Positions 33,215-45,230 are shown, counted from the first letter of the stretch. The stretch is DNA of 64,000 nt from Melieria omissa (GCA_963971225.1 OZ020267.1:96027648-96091647), one strand, 5' to 3'. The notes: generated by a model not told the origin, from the sequence alone. A program made the numbers and translations.

Positions 33215-34244
33215 TCTAATATATAAAATTCTCGTGTCACAATGTTAGTGACCATACTCCTCCGAAACGGCTTGACCGATTTTTATGAAATTTTACATGC
33301 ATACTCAGTAGGTCTGAGAATCGGCTACTATCTATTTTTCATACCCCTAAGGGGCGTGACACATTTTTGTGACCCAATTATTCTGCTGAACTATAAGTCA
33401 CACAGCAATGAAACCTAGCATGAACCTAGCATGTACTCATATCTTTCCACAGACGAAATAACGGGGGTTTTGGACAACGGGGCGTAGCACCACCCATACA
33501 AGCAAAATCTTTAAAATAGAATATCTTCGAAATTGTAAGTAGCACAACACTGAAATTGTATTCCGTCGGCCCATAGATGAGTCATTCCCCTGGTAAGATT
33601 TAATGGGCGTTGGACAAGGGGCGTGGCACTTTTTTGTGACCCAATTATTCCGCTGAACTATAAGTTGCACAGCAATGAAACTAAGTACGAGCCTACCATT
33701 TATTCATATATTTCGACAGAGGGAATGGGGCGAGTATTGGACGAGAGGGCGTGGCACCACGCATACGAGCCAGATCTTAATAATGGAATATGTTCCAAAT
33801 TGTAAGTTATACAACACTGAAATTTAGTACCCCGTCGTCCCAGAGATGAATCATTCTAATGATAAGATTTGATGGGCGTTGGGAAAGGGGCGTGGCACAT
33901 TTTTTGTGACCCCAATATTTTCCTAAACTTTAAGTCACACAGCAATGAAATTAAGTTCGAACCTACCATTTTCTCCTTCGACAGAGGGCATTGTGCGGGT
34001 ATTGAATAAGGGGGCATGGCACCGCCCATATGATTTATATCCGGTTCAAGCGCAGCCCATTTCTTTACTGAAACTTAGCAGCAACATTGCTGATTTGTGG
34101 GCCTCGATTGGGTTAATCAGTAGCTCCTCCTTTTCCTTTAGTTGGTTTTCTTCGTCAATTTACATCGCCAGAGATTCGCCATCTCGCGTATTTCATTATA
34201 AAAAAATAAAAAATGTCGTGCGAGACAAAGTTCGCCCGGGCTAG
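33215..34244 (+). mobile_element. Non-autonomous Helitron
   Basis: The left end is TCTAATATATAAAATTCTCG followed by TGTCAC, and a few bases on CTCCTCCGAAACGGCTTGAC, a sequence I know from Helitron ends in many animals. The right end is AAGTTCGCCCGGGCTAG, a short GC palindrome followed by CTAG. It sits between A (33214) and T (34245), the Helitron target, without target duplication. The interior contains imperfect tandem copies of about 270 bp marked by GGGCGTGGCAC (near 33350, 33615, 33890) and by ACAGCAATGAAA. No Rep/helicase frame is present. Confidence 0.8.
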
Positions 34245-34439
34245 TATTAATCTAGTATTATAAGAGAAATAAATATATCTTAAAAGTATATATATTTACA
34301 GGGAAAGGAAGGAAAAGGATGAAAAAGGAAGGAAACTACAAAAAGTAGAAAAAAATCAAGTTAAGAGAAGTGTTTAAGATTGAATGCCTAAAGTGGCCTC
34401 TATTGATAGTAGAATTTATATATAAAGGCAACGAATTCC

Positions 34440-34740
34440 ATATTCTAATTGTACTAACGAGAATAATATGCTGGAGTTAGGAAAGTTGGACGTAGGCTTG
34501 GCCATGTCTGCCGTATGAGCAACGAAGCTACGGCGAAGGTGATCGATGCCATAGTTGGAGGTTGACGGTGAAGAGGGAAACAATGCCCTCGGTAAAAGGG
34601 TCTTGGTGAGGACGCCCAATAATCTCTTGGTGTGATCAACTGGAGAAGACGCCTGGAGAGAACTTCTACCGCAGACCGTAACCTGGTAAAGGATTGTTTA
34701 TGGCCAGTTAAATATGTAAGTTCGGGAAGTTGTGACTAAG
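34440..34740 (+). pseudogene. Possible LINE C-terminal remnant
   Basis: One frame reads RKVGRRLGHVCRMSNEATAK, similar to the R-x-x-W-L-G-H-V-x-R-M segment common at the C termini of LINE and related RT proteins. Several stops follow within 150 bp. This is a short decayed fragment and the assignment is tentative. Confidence 0.35.
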
Positions 34741-34870
34741 AGGTAACACATTCTTATTTCTTTTTGAACTCAAGTTTCTCACAAAAATACTGCGGCCTTT
34801 TTGAGTGAATGACTCTATGCAAAAATATACAATTTCTAGCTTCCATGTAGTTTTGTTAGGTGCAACCTAA

Positions 34871-35300
34871 TACAGTGAAATTCCTCATAACCGGACACTC
34901 ACCGTCGTAGTCTTTTTGTTTGGTTATGGGAGATGTCCGCTTATGGGGAGAGGGGCATACAAAAAAAATTAGTTTCAATTGTATCCAAGTGTTTCTGCCA
35001 TTTATGTATTTAATATTTTTTTACGAATCTATGAATATTGAAAATTTATTTTATATTTTTTACATGTATTGGTAAAGTAAGACATTGTACAAGTCTTTAA
35101 ATTTTAATACTAGTTTTTAATATGTGATGTAATTGATTGCCTAAACATTGATTGTTTATATTCAAAATGTTAACATTCAGATACAAGTGAAATTTGTGTT
35201 ATAGAGTAGAACAGTTTTAAAAAACACTAATTGGCATATTTTGGAATTTTGTCCGTTTATGAGAGGTTTTTTAAACAAATTAGTTTCAATTGCTTGTTCA
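34871..35300. repeat. Possible pogo/Tigger-like remnant
   Basis: After TA at 34871, CAGTGAAATTCCTCATAACC resembles pogo/Tigger-type terminal repeats. Words TGTCCGYTTATGRGGAGAGG and TTAGTTTCAATTG occur at about 34934-34985 and again in the same orientation at 35250-35300. The second terminus was not found. Confidence 0.3.
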
Positions 35301-38300
35301 CACCCGACAAAACGTTCATGTTCACGGCTTGGTCGAAAAAAAGATTTAAAAAAAACTTGCCAATGGTTACTCAACAAACGTTTAATTCACATGGACGTTT
35401 AGATCACACTTATGACAATATACAAAACTACAAGTACAACAGTATTAAAAATAACAAAATCATTTAAAATTCCAAATTCTCATGAACGCACAACATTAAA
35501 GAAAGGGGGAGAGAGAACGAACTTAATAAGTGCTTATTACTTTTGACAATAACGTGTGGGAGGTGACCGACAGTAAAAGAAAACCTTAAGAAAATCCAAT
35601 GTGCTTCATGCGATCTGGTGGTAAAACAGTATCGGTGAAAAATTAAAGGAGAGTCACTCAATATAAAAAAAGGCTGGAACGTGGGCGGGAACAGCACATA
35701 AAGAAAAAAAGAGCTTAGAAATAGAAGATGAAGGGCTACAAGGAGTTTTAAAACAACTTCTCGTTAACATACTTTTAGGGTACATCACACTTACATTCAG
35801 TCAAATCTCAGTTTTCTCAAGCAATCATATCTACTACTTTCAATAATATGTAAGACATTTAGCCTACTTGGCTTTGAGACATCGAAAGCTAACTAAAAAA
35901 ATTTATAAATAAAAAAGGTCCTTCAAAAAGAACAACAACCAACCACAATAAGAAAATGCTATGTGCTTCGAACTGAGCATTTATGTCACTATTCTCTCTT
36001 TTTTGATTTGCTTGGTTTTCGCTTGTTAGTCTCCTACGCTGCCATTAAAGGCATTCATTGCATACTTCTGGGCGCACCACCGTTTCAAGCCACCGCCATT
36101 TACGTTCTGCGTCTGCTCTACATTTGTTATAGTAGCAGTCTGCTATGGCCGTTGTAGGAGAAAGTCGCTTTGTTTTATTGTCGCCGCTTGTCGTCCGTAC
36201 AATAATAGCAACAACAACGGTGACAACAACAACTATAATTCCCGTAGTTCAACAATAGCAATAGCGGAATTTATGTTCTTTGACATTTGACAGTGTAATA
36301 AATTTTTGCATTGCCACCAGCGCCAGCATCACAAAATATCGCCGTCATTGTTGTTGTTGTTTTTCTCGTCGACGACAGCTTTCGGGTTGACTATTTTGGC
36401 TGGTTGCCTGCCGTTGCGAGTATGCTGTCGCTCCGGACGGACAACTGGCATTTTATTATTTTAACACAATAAAATGTTGCGCCTAAAAGTAGGCAATGAT
36501 TTCTGCTACATTCGCTGGTGCTCTTTTGCAGTAATAAATTCATTCATTTCCGTCTTTGCAGTAAAAAAAACACATCGTTTTGGTTTGTAGTAATGGCAAC
36601 AGCAAAACAACAACAACAAATATAGGAAACAAGGTACAATACACATCTAAGAATACAAACAACAAAGCGGAAAAGCAGCGAAAATCACATAAAACTGCGG
36701 CATTAACAAATACGTTGAAGCGACATGAAAAGAGAAAGAAAGGAAAAGTATTTGATGAAGGCGAGGTGCAAAATTACAAATCGCCAACGGACCCGAAGCG
36801 CCTTTCGGGCGCCGGTAATGAGAAAAATGTTTGAAATTTTTGAATTTATTTCGTGCTTCGCGGTGCGCGGCAAGTCGTTATTGTTGTTGTTATTGCTGCC
36901 ACATAGCTGTTGCTGTTTGCTGTTGTTGACATTGTCGTTGTTGTTGTTGTTGCGGATAAAATTTATGTTTGACCGCATTTGAAAAGTCAATGAATTGCAA
37001 CAAATTTCGCGCGCTCGGCGGCTGTGTGTTGTTGTTTTGTTGTGTACTTCTAGGCGCAGCGGCGGAAAGACAGCGTCGAATTTATAACATTAAGGTTAAG
37101 CGGTAATTATAAAGGGCCATAGATGCAGCTGTTGTTGTTGTTATTGTTATTTTTAGTATTGTTAGGTATTGTGCAGGTGTTGGCCATTTCGATTTGGATT
37201 GTAAAATTTGGGGCGATATATATTTTTATTATGGCACTGTTTTTCCTTTCTGAAGCCATAAATTGTCATCACTGGGGAACTGATTGGGGGGAGCTGAAGT
37301 TCAACGACGAGATTAGTTTGTGATTTTTGTTGCTGTTTGCTGTCGCTGTTATACATAATTAACTTTGTTTAATGTGGTAATTAGTATTGGGCTGTGTTGT
37401 TTTTATTGGATATCTAATGAAAGCCACCAAAGTGGAAAGTCGATTTTAGGATTTAGCCAACACGAAGTACTTGGCAGCATGATTTATCCATGCAATAAAT
37501 TGCTGATATTTATAGATTCGTAATTGACAGTGTTGTACTTTTTTGCAACATTTCAGATATTACAGTTGACTTTTAGAGGCACAAGATTCGATTTTTTATG
37601 GACATTGTATAATAAATCAGAATGACAGCAGATAGATTCAAGTAATTAATTGAAGGTTTTGCGTTTTACGAGATAACAGGGCCTAAAAATATTGAAGTAA
37701 TTATAGCAGAACTTATGGCTGGGCATGAAAGAAATTTGAATTTTTCTTTGGCATACTTTCGTAGTCCTAATTAAAGGAGATGTTTTAACAAGTGGAGCCT
37801 GTAGCCTACTTGTAGGCGCACTTTGTAACCTAACAGCGTGAAATTTGTACCGAATGTATTAGCGTAGCAAAAGTTGTCTGTTCTGTTTCACTGTTAGCAG
37901 CACCGAAGTTTGTTGCAAAAACCACTCTTCATGCAAGGCGTCATCTTGCTGCCACTGCGCTCTTTTGATTTTGTTATTTCTTCTAACATGCAGCACGGCA
38001 TGTTGTGGCAACATTCGCAGCTAAATTTAAACACACAAGCCACACCAGCAGCCTATGCCGACATTTGCCGTTGCTTGTTACAACTGTAAGACCGCGACAA
38101 GACATTTCTGCTCTGCGACTCAACTAACTGAGTGCGTAGTGTGGCTGTTGCTGCCGATTTGTTGTTCTTCGTGTAGTAAGTGCAGATTTGTCAGTTGCAT
38201 GTTGCTTTATAATCACCGAAATTATACCAACACAACGCCTGCGAATGCTTTGCCAATTACGCGCAGTTGGCATAACTTAGCAAACATGCGGCAAATAATA

Positions 38301-39274
38301 CAAACAAACTTTGCAGATGACAAGAAATACATTTTGCATACAATTTGCCAAATTTTGTGGTTTTTGCACAACTAAATCAAAATATATGAAATTGCAAAAG
38401 TGCAATGGAAGTGATTGCTGAAAGCGGTGCAGTGTAGAAGCATTTCACACTGAAACAAATAAACGCCAAAGACAGTGAATTTGTATTTTTTGAGCACCTA
38501 AGGGTATGCAATAAAATGCATAAAATAGACTCGTATATTAGTGACCTTGTGTAGGAAACAATTTTCGGGGATCCTCTTGACTCTTTTTTAACCAACATTG
38601 AGGTACCAGTACCTTTGATGATCTGGACATAATAGGTTTAGCACCCCTTGGGGACATCACCAGATTCATTCAAAGCTCAGGTTGTTTTCCACGACTACAA
38701 AACACCAAACATCAATCGAAGTTCAGGTTGTTTTCAACCACTACCAAACACTAAATTATATGCCACACTTACTTCGGGCATCGCAAACGGTCTCAGTGTC
38801 TTCCAAATTTAAGTACTAATCGAGCCAATGACAAGTTGTGTGTCTAATATAACGCAACCAACACTAGTGGCGACTTTGGAAAATGGGTTTGATTCTCGAC
38901 TGATTCCACGAATATCGAATGAGCAAAAACTTTTCGCATCTAACTTCTCAGTAGAAATTTGCAAACCTCTGAGTGTAAAAAATTTCTTCCCATCCATCTA
39001 CCGGATTGAAATTATATTCGAGCCAGAGGTTTCGAGTTAATGGGATTTCGACAATACGTTTTGATTTTTGCTTTGTATAAACCCAAAAATTTACAACCTC
39101 ACAACTCCGATCAAATGGAAGACGCCCTCTGGTGGTAAATTTCTGAATCTTAATTAATTTTGTATTTTTTGCACTCAAGAATGTTGGCGATCGCTGAATA
39201 AATCACGGTTCAGTAGTTTCCGAGATACGATGTTTTCTCGCTTACTTAACTACTACATTTGCAAGTGGGGAGCC
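35301..39274. other. Spacer, no gene seen
   Basis: Mixed to AT-rich spacer, with TTG/CAA-rich low complexity at 36190-36370, 36590-36650, 36880-36960 and 37125-37160. Frames are short. 38820-39040 is open on both strands but without a domain. Confidence 0.5.
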
Positions 39275-39580
39275 AATTGCATAGAAAATGGGCAGTTTTG
39301 TATGGCAGCTCCCTTAAGACTTGAAGATAGCGGGTAGGTATGTTTGGAAGAAACATTCGAAAAGGAAAATCAATGGGTGTCGGTTACACATTTGACACGT
39401 CTGGGCGCAACATAGGAGCAGTGGGAGCCTATTTTATAAAAACGACCATTTTGTATGGGAGCCCCATCAAGGGTTCGAGATGGGGTATAAATATGTTTGA
39501 ATGAAATGTTCAGTAGAGAAAAGTAGTGGGGGTCAGTCATAGACTTTAACCCTCTAAGAGCAACTTCTAACCAGCTGAGG
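39275..39580 (+). repeat. Two-copy tandem repeat of about 150 bp
   Basis: Two units share TTTTGTATGGSAGCYCC, then GGTAxxTATGTTTG and GGGKGTC words (39292 to 39430, and 39450 to 39580). The divergence is considerable. The phrase TTTTGTATGG is frequent in fly repeats, so this is probably part of a dispersed element. Confidence 0.5.
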
Positions 39581-41169
39581 AGAATTTGTCGAATTTCCCA
39601 GCTTTTTTGTGAACTTTGACCACTATGCGGCGCCATTTAGCTTAACTCTAGCCCAAAAATTTGTTGGCTCATGCAGTTTTTTACTAAATCGCATAAAATG
39701 AGAGGTTGGGGAGCATCGAAATCGAAAAATCGTGCACGTGTACATTAGACATGGTACATTCGAAATGTCAAGCTAAACATTTATAAGTTTGTCACTAAGT
39801 TTGACTCAGTGAGTAGAAAGAGGGTACGTCTGAGGCGCCGAAAATACACTTAGACTTATAAAAATCACGCTGAGATGTCACGAGAAACGGATGCCCTTCC
39901 TTGTCTCTAATGTCAACTAATGAGAGTAAACCTAAGCCCATGTTGAGGGATCTCAGCTCAACCAAATCTCTAAAAGAGGATACTCGAGTGTTTTTCACCT
40001 TCGTCGGAAGTTAGCTAAACAATGACAGACAGCTGAGCTACGGTCTACACTGCCTCATTAAAGCATCAGTCACTAAAGCCCAATCCCGAACCTATATCAT
40101 AGCCAACTACCCTGTTAATGTATACAGAAATAAACCAAAACAAACGCATAAAAGTATGCAAATAAAAATTAAAAAATATTCAAATTAATTGTTTCACTTA
40201 ATTGTTGAAATTGTTTCGATCTAAATATAAACACGCCAAGTGGGCCTTGCCAAAGCCAAATGCAATATTTTTCATCCATGCTATCGATAAGCTTAATTGC
40301 AGTGCGCCTAAAAGCATGCAACTATCCTGATTTTACATCACAACTAAATCCTGCTGTATGGAACTGAATTGTGAAACATGAAGCTGCCTCCAACTGCCAA
40401 CTGGATGTGCATTCTGTAATGGTTTTTGTGCAAAGCAAATCACTTGCGTGTCCGCAGTGAATCTTTCAAATGTTCAACAACATTGACGGCTAAGTATGTA
40501 CAAACAACTTAAATGTTCATCTACATACACTTAGCTGCATACATACTTGTATGTGCCTTGCATAAGTGTGCATACATCCCACATATATGTACATACGTAC
40601 ATATTTAAGCGTTTGGGTGCGCGTGCGTGTGCCCATTCAGCCATGTTTTACATAGCAATGCGCCGCGCAAACGGGTGTTCGTGTCCAAATCATTTCATTG
40701 CATTTGACATTAATTTGTTTTAGTGTTTACGTTAATTGACATTTTGATGCGCAATTTGACGCTAATACGCATACATAATATACATACATACATGCAGACA
40801 CTTTATTATAATGGTTTGCTATTGTTGGTATTAATGTTGTTGTTGTTGTAATTGTTGCTAATTAATGCTGCGCTGCGCTGTTGAAAATCGTGTTTAAATT
40901 TTAATAATAATTTGGATGTACTTTACATTTGTGGGGCATACTTTGCGGCAGTTGTTCTCATAGTGGAAAAAATATATGGAAAAGATCAGTTTCAGATTTT
41001 AGCACAGCGCACAATGGTTAAACTTTGTGCAACTGCGGCATAAAATTAGGAGTGCTCTGTTCTTAATGAAATTTTCTTAATACAATTTTTCACTCCGGCA
41101 ATCCTTAGATCATTTTTCAAATTGAATTATTGAAACACGTGCTGAATACTATAGAAAAATAACTCAATC
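39581..41169. other. Spacer, no gene seen
   Basis: AT-rich spacer with TACA/CATA-type short repeats at 40500-40610 and 40765-40800. No gene found. Confidence 0.5.
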
Positions 41170-41252
41170 TCAGTCAATTTTCAATCGATTTATACGATAT
41201 GAGTATCAATCACGAAAGGTCTTTTTCATACCTTAAATTTAATGTACCACAT
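41170..41252. repeat. Left arm of 83-bp inverted repeat
   Basis: This segment (TCAATTTTCAATCGATTTAT, ATACGATATGAGTATCAA, CACGAAAGGTCTTTTTCAT) is the near-complement of 43862-43948, about 90 percent identical by eye. The arms enclose the Merlin relic and two solo LTRs. Confidence 0.75.
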
Positions 41253-41646
41253 GATATACTTGATATGTTATGTATGTGTATGTTTATATGTATGTATGAC
41301 CCTTTTTGTTTTTTTTTTGTTATTGAGTTAAAAGCATCTGTTTGCTATATTGAAATGGCGCTTATGAAGGTTTATGCTTAGGCACTTTCTTTTGCAATCA
41401 TAAGATTTGAATACAAAAGTACTGCAAGCACTTTACTGAACCTGATGCCCTAGTTACTCGTATGAGGGTTATTTTTTTAAACCCGGCCGAAGGCCGTCCT
41501 TACAAAAGGTATCAAAACATTGAAAAACCACGGTTTACTACCACCCTTGTTTAATGGAAAAATACCGTTGGGCAATAAATGAAGAATATAAGTGCACTTT
41601 GGAAATACAATTTCTCTCATTCGAAGTTGTTATTTATTATTAATTA

Positions 41647-43213
41647 TGAGCAATCTCAACCTTTTTAAACTTCATAAGCTCTTTGAAAGTGAGGAAGAAC
41701 TTCAAATTAGTGAAACAGTGTTACAAAAATTAGTAGAGTGGAGATTGATACCTAGAGAAGGAAGCTATTGGTGCCCCAATGGTCACGTCTTGCAGTTATG
41801 CAAATCATACGATTTCCTCGATGGCTGTATTTGGAGGTATTTATCGTAACATATGTGTTTAACATTTTATTAATAAATAATTAACATTTTAGATGTCGTA
41901 AAACCCATCTAAAGGCAAAGCAAAAATGTCCTTAAGAAAACATACTGTAACGGTAAGACATTCTGTTGCTATGCAAGGCGCCCTGTCGCTACGTGCCTTG
42001 CTATGAATGCTTTTACGGGAAACTTTTAGGCACGCACTTTAAAGTACAGCGACTTGCTATAATTCGATCTGGCAATGATGGTCCGCGATAATAATGGAAA
42101 CTTCTAGTACAATTAGAATGTGCGGGAACGATCTGCGCGATAACCGGACAGGTATAAAAGGCGGCCGGGTACGGCGCAGCGAGTCAGTCTTGGTTTAGAC
42201 CAGTGAAGGTGCCACACGGAGTAATTAAGTGTAAAGACAGTAAAGTGTGAAATTTGTGAAATAAAGTGATTTTTGGTTTTTTATTGACTGCGTTTGAGAA
42301 ATTGAGTGTGTTTTTATTTATATTGCGCAATCCAGAGAGACGTACTAGCCCACTAGAACTAGTATTCGTAACAATACGGTTTTTGAAAATTCCAAATTGC
42401 CGGTGATAAAGATCCTAGCATTTTCGTGTCTGTGGCTAAAACATGTTGCGTTGGACTTCATCATGGACGAATTGAGCATTGCCAAACATTCGGCCGGTAA
42501 CTGGGCAAATTTTTTTAGAGAAGTGGTACGCAAGAATAAAATAGGAGGTATAGGCGAAACGGTAAAAATTGACGAGAGTATATTTGGAAAACGGAAGTAC
42601 CCTCGTGGCCATGCTGTAGGGTAGCACCGGGTGTTCAAAGAAGTAGAGCGTGAGACAAACCGCTATTTCCTTGTCGCAGTAGACAAACGCGACAAGAAAA
42701 CACTGCTGGCTATTATTAAAGACTGGATATTGCCAGGAACGACCATAATATCGGATTTTTGGAAGGAAGATTTGAATTAAGTATAACTTATATAGTAAAA
42801 TAAGAGCACTTACTTTTAAATTAAAGGCCTATGACTGTGTCGAGGAGAAGAATTTTATACATTTTAAAGTAAACCACTCGATTAACTTCAAAAACCCGAA
42901 AACAAACCAACTTTATAACACAATTTAAGGTTTGTGGCGCCATGTACAACGTTATATGCCACAATACCATAAAAACAAAATTTTTTAATGGATATCTGGC
43001 AAAATTTATGCTTTGAAAAAATGTAAAGCACAAAATGAAGATACTTTAAAAACTTTTTTTAATATGGCAGGTACTTTGCAAAACCCCCTTCAGCCTTCAT
43101 TGCCTGAAAATGATGAAGGGGATTACGAAATTCCTTTAAGCCAAGAGTCGACTTCAAGAAAGTTAAAACACGCATTGAAAAAAAAACAAAAAAAAGTTTT
43201 TATATTTCATTGA
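41647..43213 (+). pseudogene. Merlin-type (IS1595-like) transposase relic
   Basis: The relic encodes a DDE transposase of the Merlin/IS1595 (ISXO2-like) group. Exon 1 (41647-41844) begins MSNLNLFKLHKLFESEEELQ and includes part of a zinc ribbon (YWCPNGH). After a 60-bp intron, exon 2 gives CRKTHLKAKQKC and a stop, then a solo LTR interrupts at 41946-42373. The body continues at 42378 with SKLPVIKILAFSCLWL, SAGNWANFFREVV and the core IGETVKIDESIFGKRKY (first Asp). FKEVERETNRYFLVAVDKRD and PGTTIISDFWK (second Asp) follow. About 60 bp of intron-like sequence with a damaged donor comes next. HFKVNHSINFKNPKTNQ follows, and where the catalytic Glu codon is expected there is a TAA (42926-42928). The tail runs to 43213. 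Terminal repeats were not identified. Confidence 0.82.
41946..42373 (+). mobile_element. Solo LTR (428 bp), plus orientation
   Basis: It begins TGTAACGGTAAGAC and ends TATTCGTAACA, with 4-bp duplications ATAC at 41942-41945 and 42374-42377. It contains a TATA-like GTATAAAAGGCGG at about 42150 followed by AGTCAGTC, as in Gypsy-type LTR promoters. No internal region remains, so it is a solo LTR left by recombination. It interrupts the Merlin transposase. Confidence 0.85.
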
Positions 43214-43463
43214 AAAGAGAATTCCACACGCTATAAATTCATGTTAGACTTGTTTCTTTCAAAAGATATTTTTAAAAATAATCTAAAACATGTTCTCTAG
43301 TTTTAAGTTTAGTTTGTAATGTGTCTGTAAGAACAATCTGTTCATAGACTTAAATAAATAAATAAATAAAATTTGTACCTTAATAATGAGGTTTTCGAGA
43401 AATAAATTTTATATAAAAAAAATATTTGTTGCTTATAATTTGTTACTCGTACAAACAAAGTAT
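43214..43463. other. AT-rich 3' flank of Merlin relic
   Basis: Holds an AATAAATAAATAAA run near 43351-43366 that may serve or have served as a polyadenylation region. Nothing else is seen. Confidence 0.4.
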
Positions 43464-43857
43464 TGTTACGAAAATTAGTTCTTTGGGCTCGTCTTTCTGG
43501 ACTGTGCTTGAAAATAAGATACTTTAATTACTCAACGCAGTCAAAAACCAACAATCACTTTATTTACGGATTTACACTTTGCTTGTCTTTAAACTTGCTA
43601 CTACTTTGCTTATTCAAATAAGACTGATCCTCTGTGCTGCACCTGGCTGCCTTTTATACTTGTCTGGTTATCGCGCCAATTTTTCTCGCACATTCCAGTT
43701 GGACTATCTCTCGACTGTTCTGGCACATCCCATTACCATCGCGAGCCATAATTAAATTATAGCAAGTCGGCCGTACTCTACAGTGGTGCCTAAAAGTATG
43801 CCCGTAAAAGGAGACAGACAGAGTGTGTCTCAGCAGACAGAGTGCCTCATCGTTACA
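43464..43857 (-). mobile_element. Solo LTR (394 bp), minus orientation
   Basis: It begins TGTTACGAAAATTAG and ends CATCGTTACA on the plus strand, flanked by the 4-bp duplication GTAT (43460-43463, 43858-43861). Read on the minus strand it shares with the LTR at 41946 the TGTAACG start, a TATA-like GTATAAAAGGCAG, and TAAAGTG and GACTGCGTTGAG words near its end. It is therefore a diverged relative in opposite orientation. Confidence 0.82.
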
Positions 43858-43861
43858 GTAT

Positions 43862-43948
43862 ATAATGTGGTACATCAAAATAAAGGTATGAAAAGACCTT
43901 TCGTTTGATACCCATATCGTATAAATCGATTGAAAATTGACTAAGTTC
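43862..43948. repeat. Right arm of inverted repeat
   Basis: Near-complement of 41170-41252. It begins directly after the target duplication of the minus-orientation solo LTR. Confidence 0.75.
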
Positions 43949-44084
43949 TTTTGATAAAAGTTTTGAACTTTGATCGCGTGCCACGCCTTTTGTAGGCGTT
44001 TCTCAGGCAAAATTTTTAGTTTTTTATATTCAGTAGCCAAACTTCTTTGTACGCTATATTATATTGTTTTTTGAGATCGGAATA

Positions 44085-44290
44085 TATCAGAGGATATGAT
44101 GCCATTATTCGACAAAAATAAAGAATGCTTCCTCAAATACACAAATCCAGGAAAAGTTTGGGAAAACAGTTAAACCGAAAATGCACACAACAATGACTAA
44201 TCTATATTGAAAGTTTTAGCAACTTCTTGTTAAGCACGTTTTTTTTTCAATAGAATAAAAAAGCAGAAAGTATGTGTTAAGAGTTTGAGC
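44085..44290. repeat. Dispersed repeat, second copy
   Basis: Similar in the same orientation to about 24420-24700 (CCATTATTCGACAAAAATAA, GCTTCCTCAAATAC, AATCCAGG, then TAGCAACTTCTTGTTAAGC). The class is unknown. Confidence 0.55.
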
Positions 44291-44351
44291 AGCTTTCGGA
44301 CACACACTTAATTAATTGATAATTACTAATAATTACTTACTAATTAATTAA

Positions 44352-44710
44352 TGTTGTGGAGACCGCCGACGAAGAGAATCTAATTGATCTCTGAGTCGGC
44401 GGCTCACTTCCCCTCCCACACGCACACGCACGCACACACGCTCGCTGATCGCTCTATCTGTATCCTTTACTCACTGTTTTCCTATTCCGAAAATGAATTG
44501 TTCTTCCCTTTTCCGACTCCCTTAGACCTAAGATTAATATTATAAATTTAGTTATAAGAAACAATCGCAACCGCAAACACGCATCTAATAAACGCCCTCG
44601 CTGCGCCCAAAACCCAAACTCCCGCCGTCTTTTATTTTTTCTCCACTCCCCTAACGAATCAAATATTTGTCCTGCGTGTCGGATACCCGCGCCGCGCATA
44701 AACATTTAAC
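44352..44710 (+). mobile_element. BEL LTR fragment with leader start
   Basis: Related to the 332-bp BEL LTR: TGTTGTGGAGACCGCCGACG at the start, CTGAGTCGGCGGCTCAC, and AATAAACGCCCTCGCTGCGC. Homology continues past the LTR end into the leader (TTTGTCCTGCG, then ATACCCGCGCCGCG versus TTGGTCCTTGG, then ATCCCGCGCCGCG), so this is an LTR plus a short leader piece rather than a solo LTR. It is clearly more diverged than the pair at 11892 and 19404. The internal region ends within about 50 bp. Confidence 0.8.
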
Positions 44711-45230
44711 CGTAATCCTTCGGAAGTGAAGAAAACTACATTTTTTTATTACCTATAAAGAATGAAGAAAATTAGCCACAGCAACATCAAACCAAATGAG
44801 ACAGTCGATAAGGCTGCTAAAACAGCATACCAAACGGGACAAAAAATACAAATAAAATACACATTTAAAGACGCTACCAACATAATACTAAATGAAATAA
44901 AAAAACATGGCAAAAAGAATACAGAGAAACAAGTGTCACAAAAGGAAAAAACTACTTTCAAATGTTCCCCAACTTAAATAAAAAAATGGTTCAGTAACAA
45001 ATACCACCAAAAAACTTATTCAATGAACATAAAAAAAATAAACCGAATATGATGACATGGATTCTGCAACGACACATTAAACAAAATGAACATAACTACA
45101 AATAATAACTGTGAAGAATGCAACGAAACAGAGTACACTGATCACATAATCTTCAAATGTAAAAAATACAAAAATGCAAGGGATAAATTCCCTATTCTCA
45201 ACCAACCAAACCAACAGTATAACAGAATTA
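44711..45230 (+). pseudogene. LINE tail with RNase H end and zinc cluster
   Basis: The frame at 44762-44977 begins MKKISHSNIKPNETVDKAAK, which resembles the H-V-G-I-x-G-N-E-x-x-D-x-x-A-K end of LINE RNase H domains with the His-Val part degenerate. After stops, a second frame from about 45086 gives NCEECNETEYTDHIIFKC (C-x2-C-x8-H-x4-C), the typical C-terminal cluster of Jockey/I-type LINEs, followed by KKYKNARDKF. Several stops separate the pieces. It starts right after the BEL LTR fragment, so it may be flanking DNA or a joined remnant. Confidence 0.55.

Noticed and set aside
36580..36990. Lys/Asn-rich frames on both strands
   Set aside because: Derived from CAA/TTG triplets and A-rich spacer; no domain.
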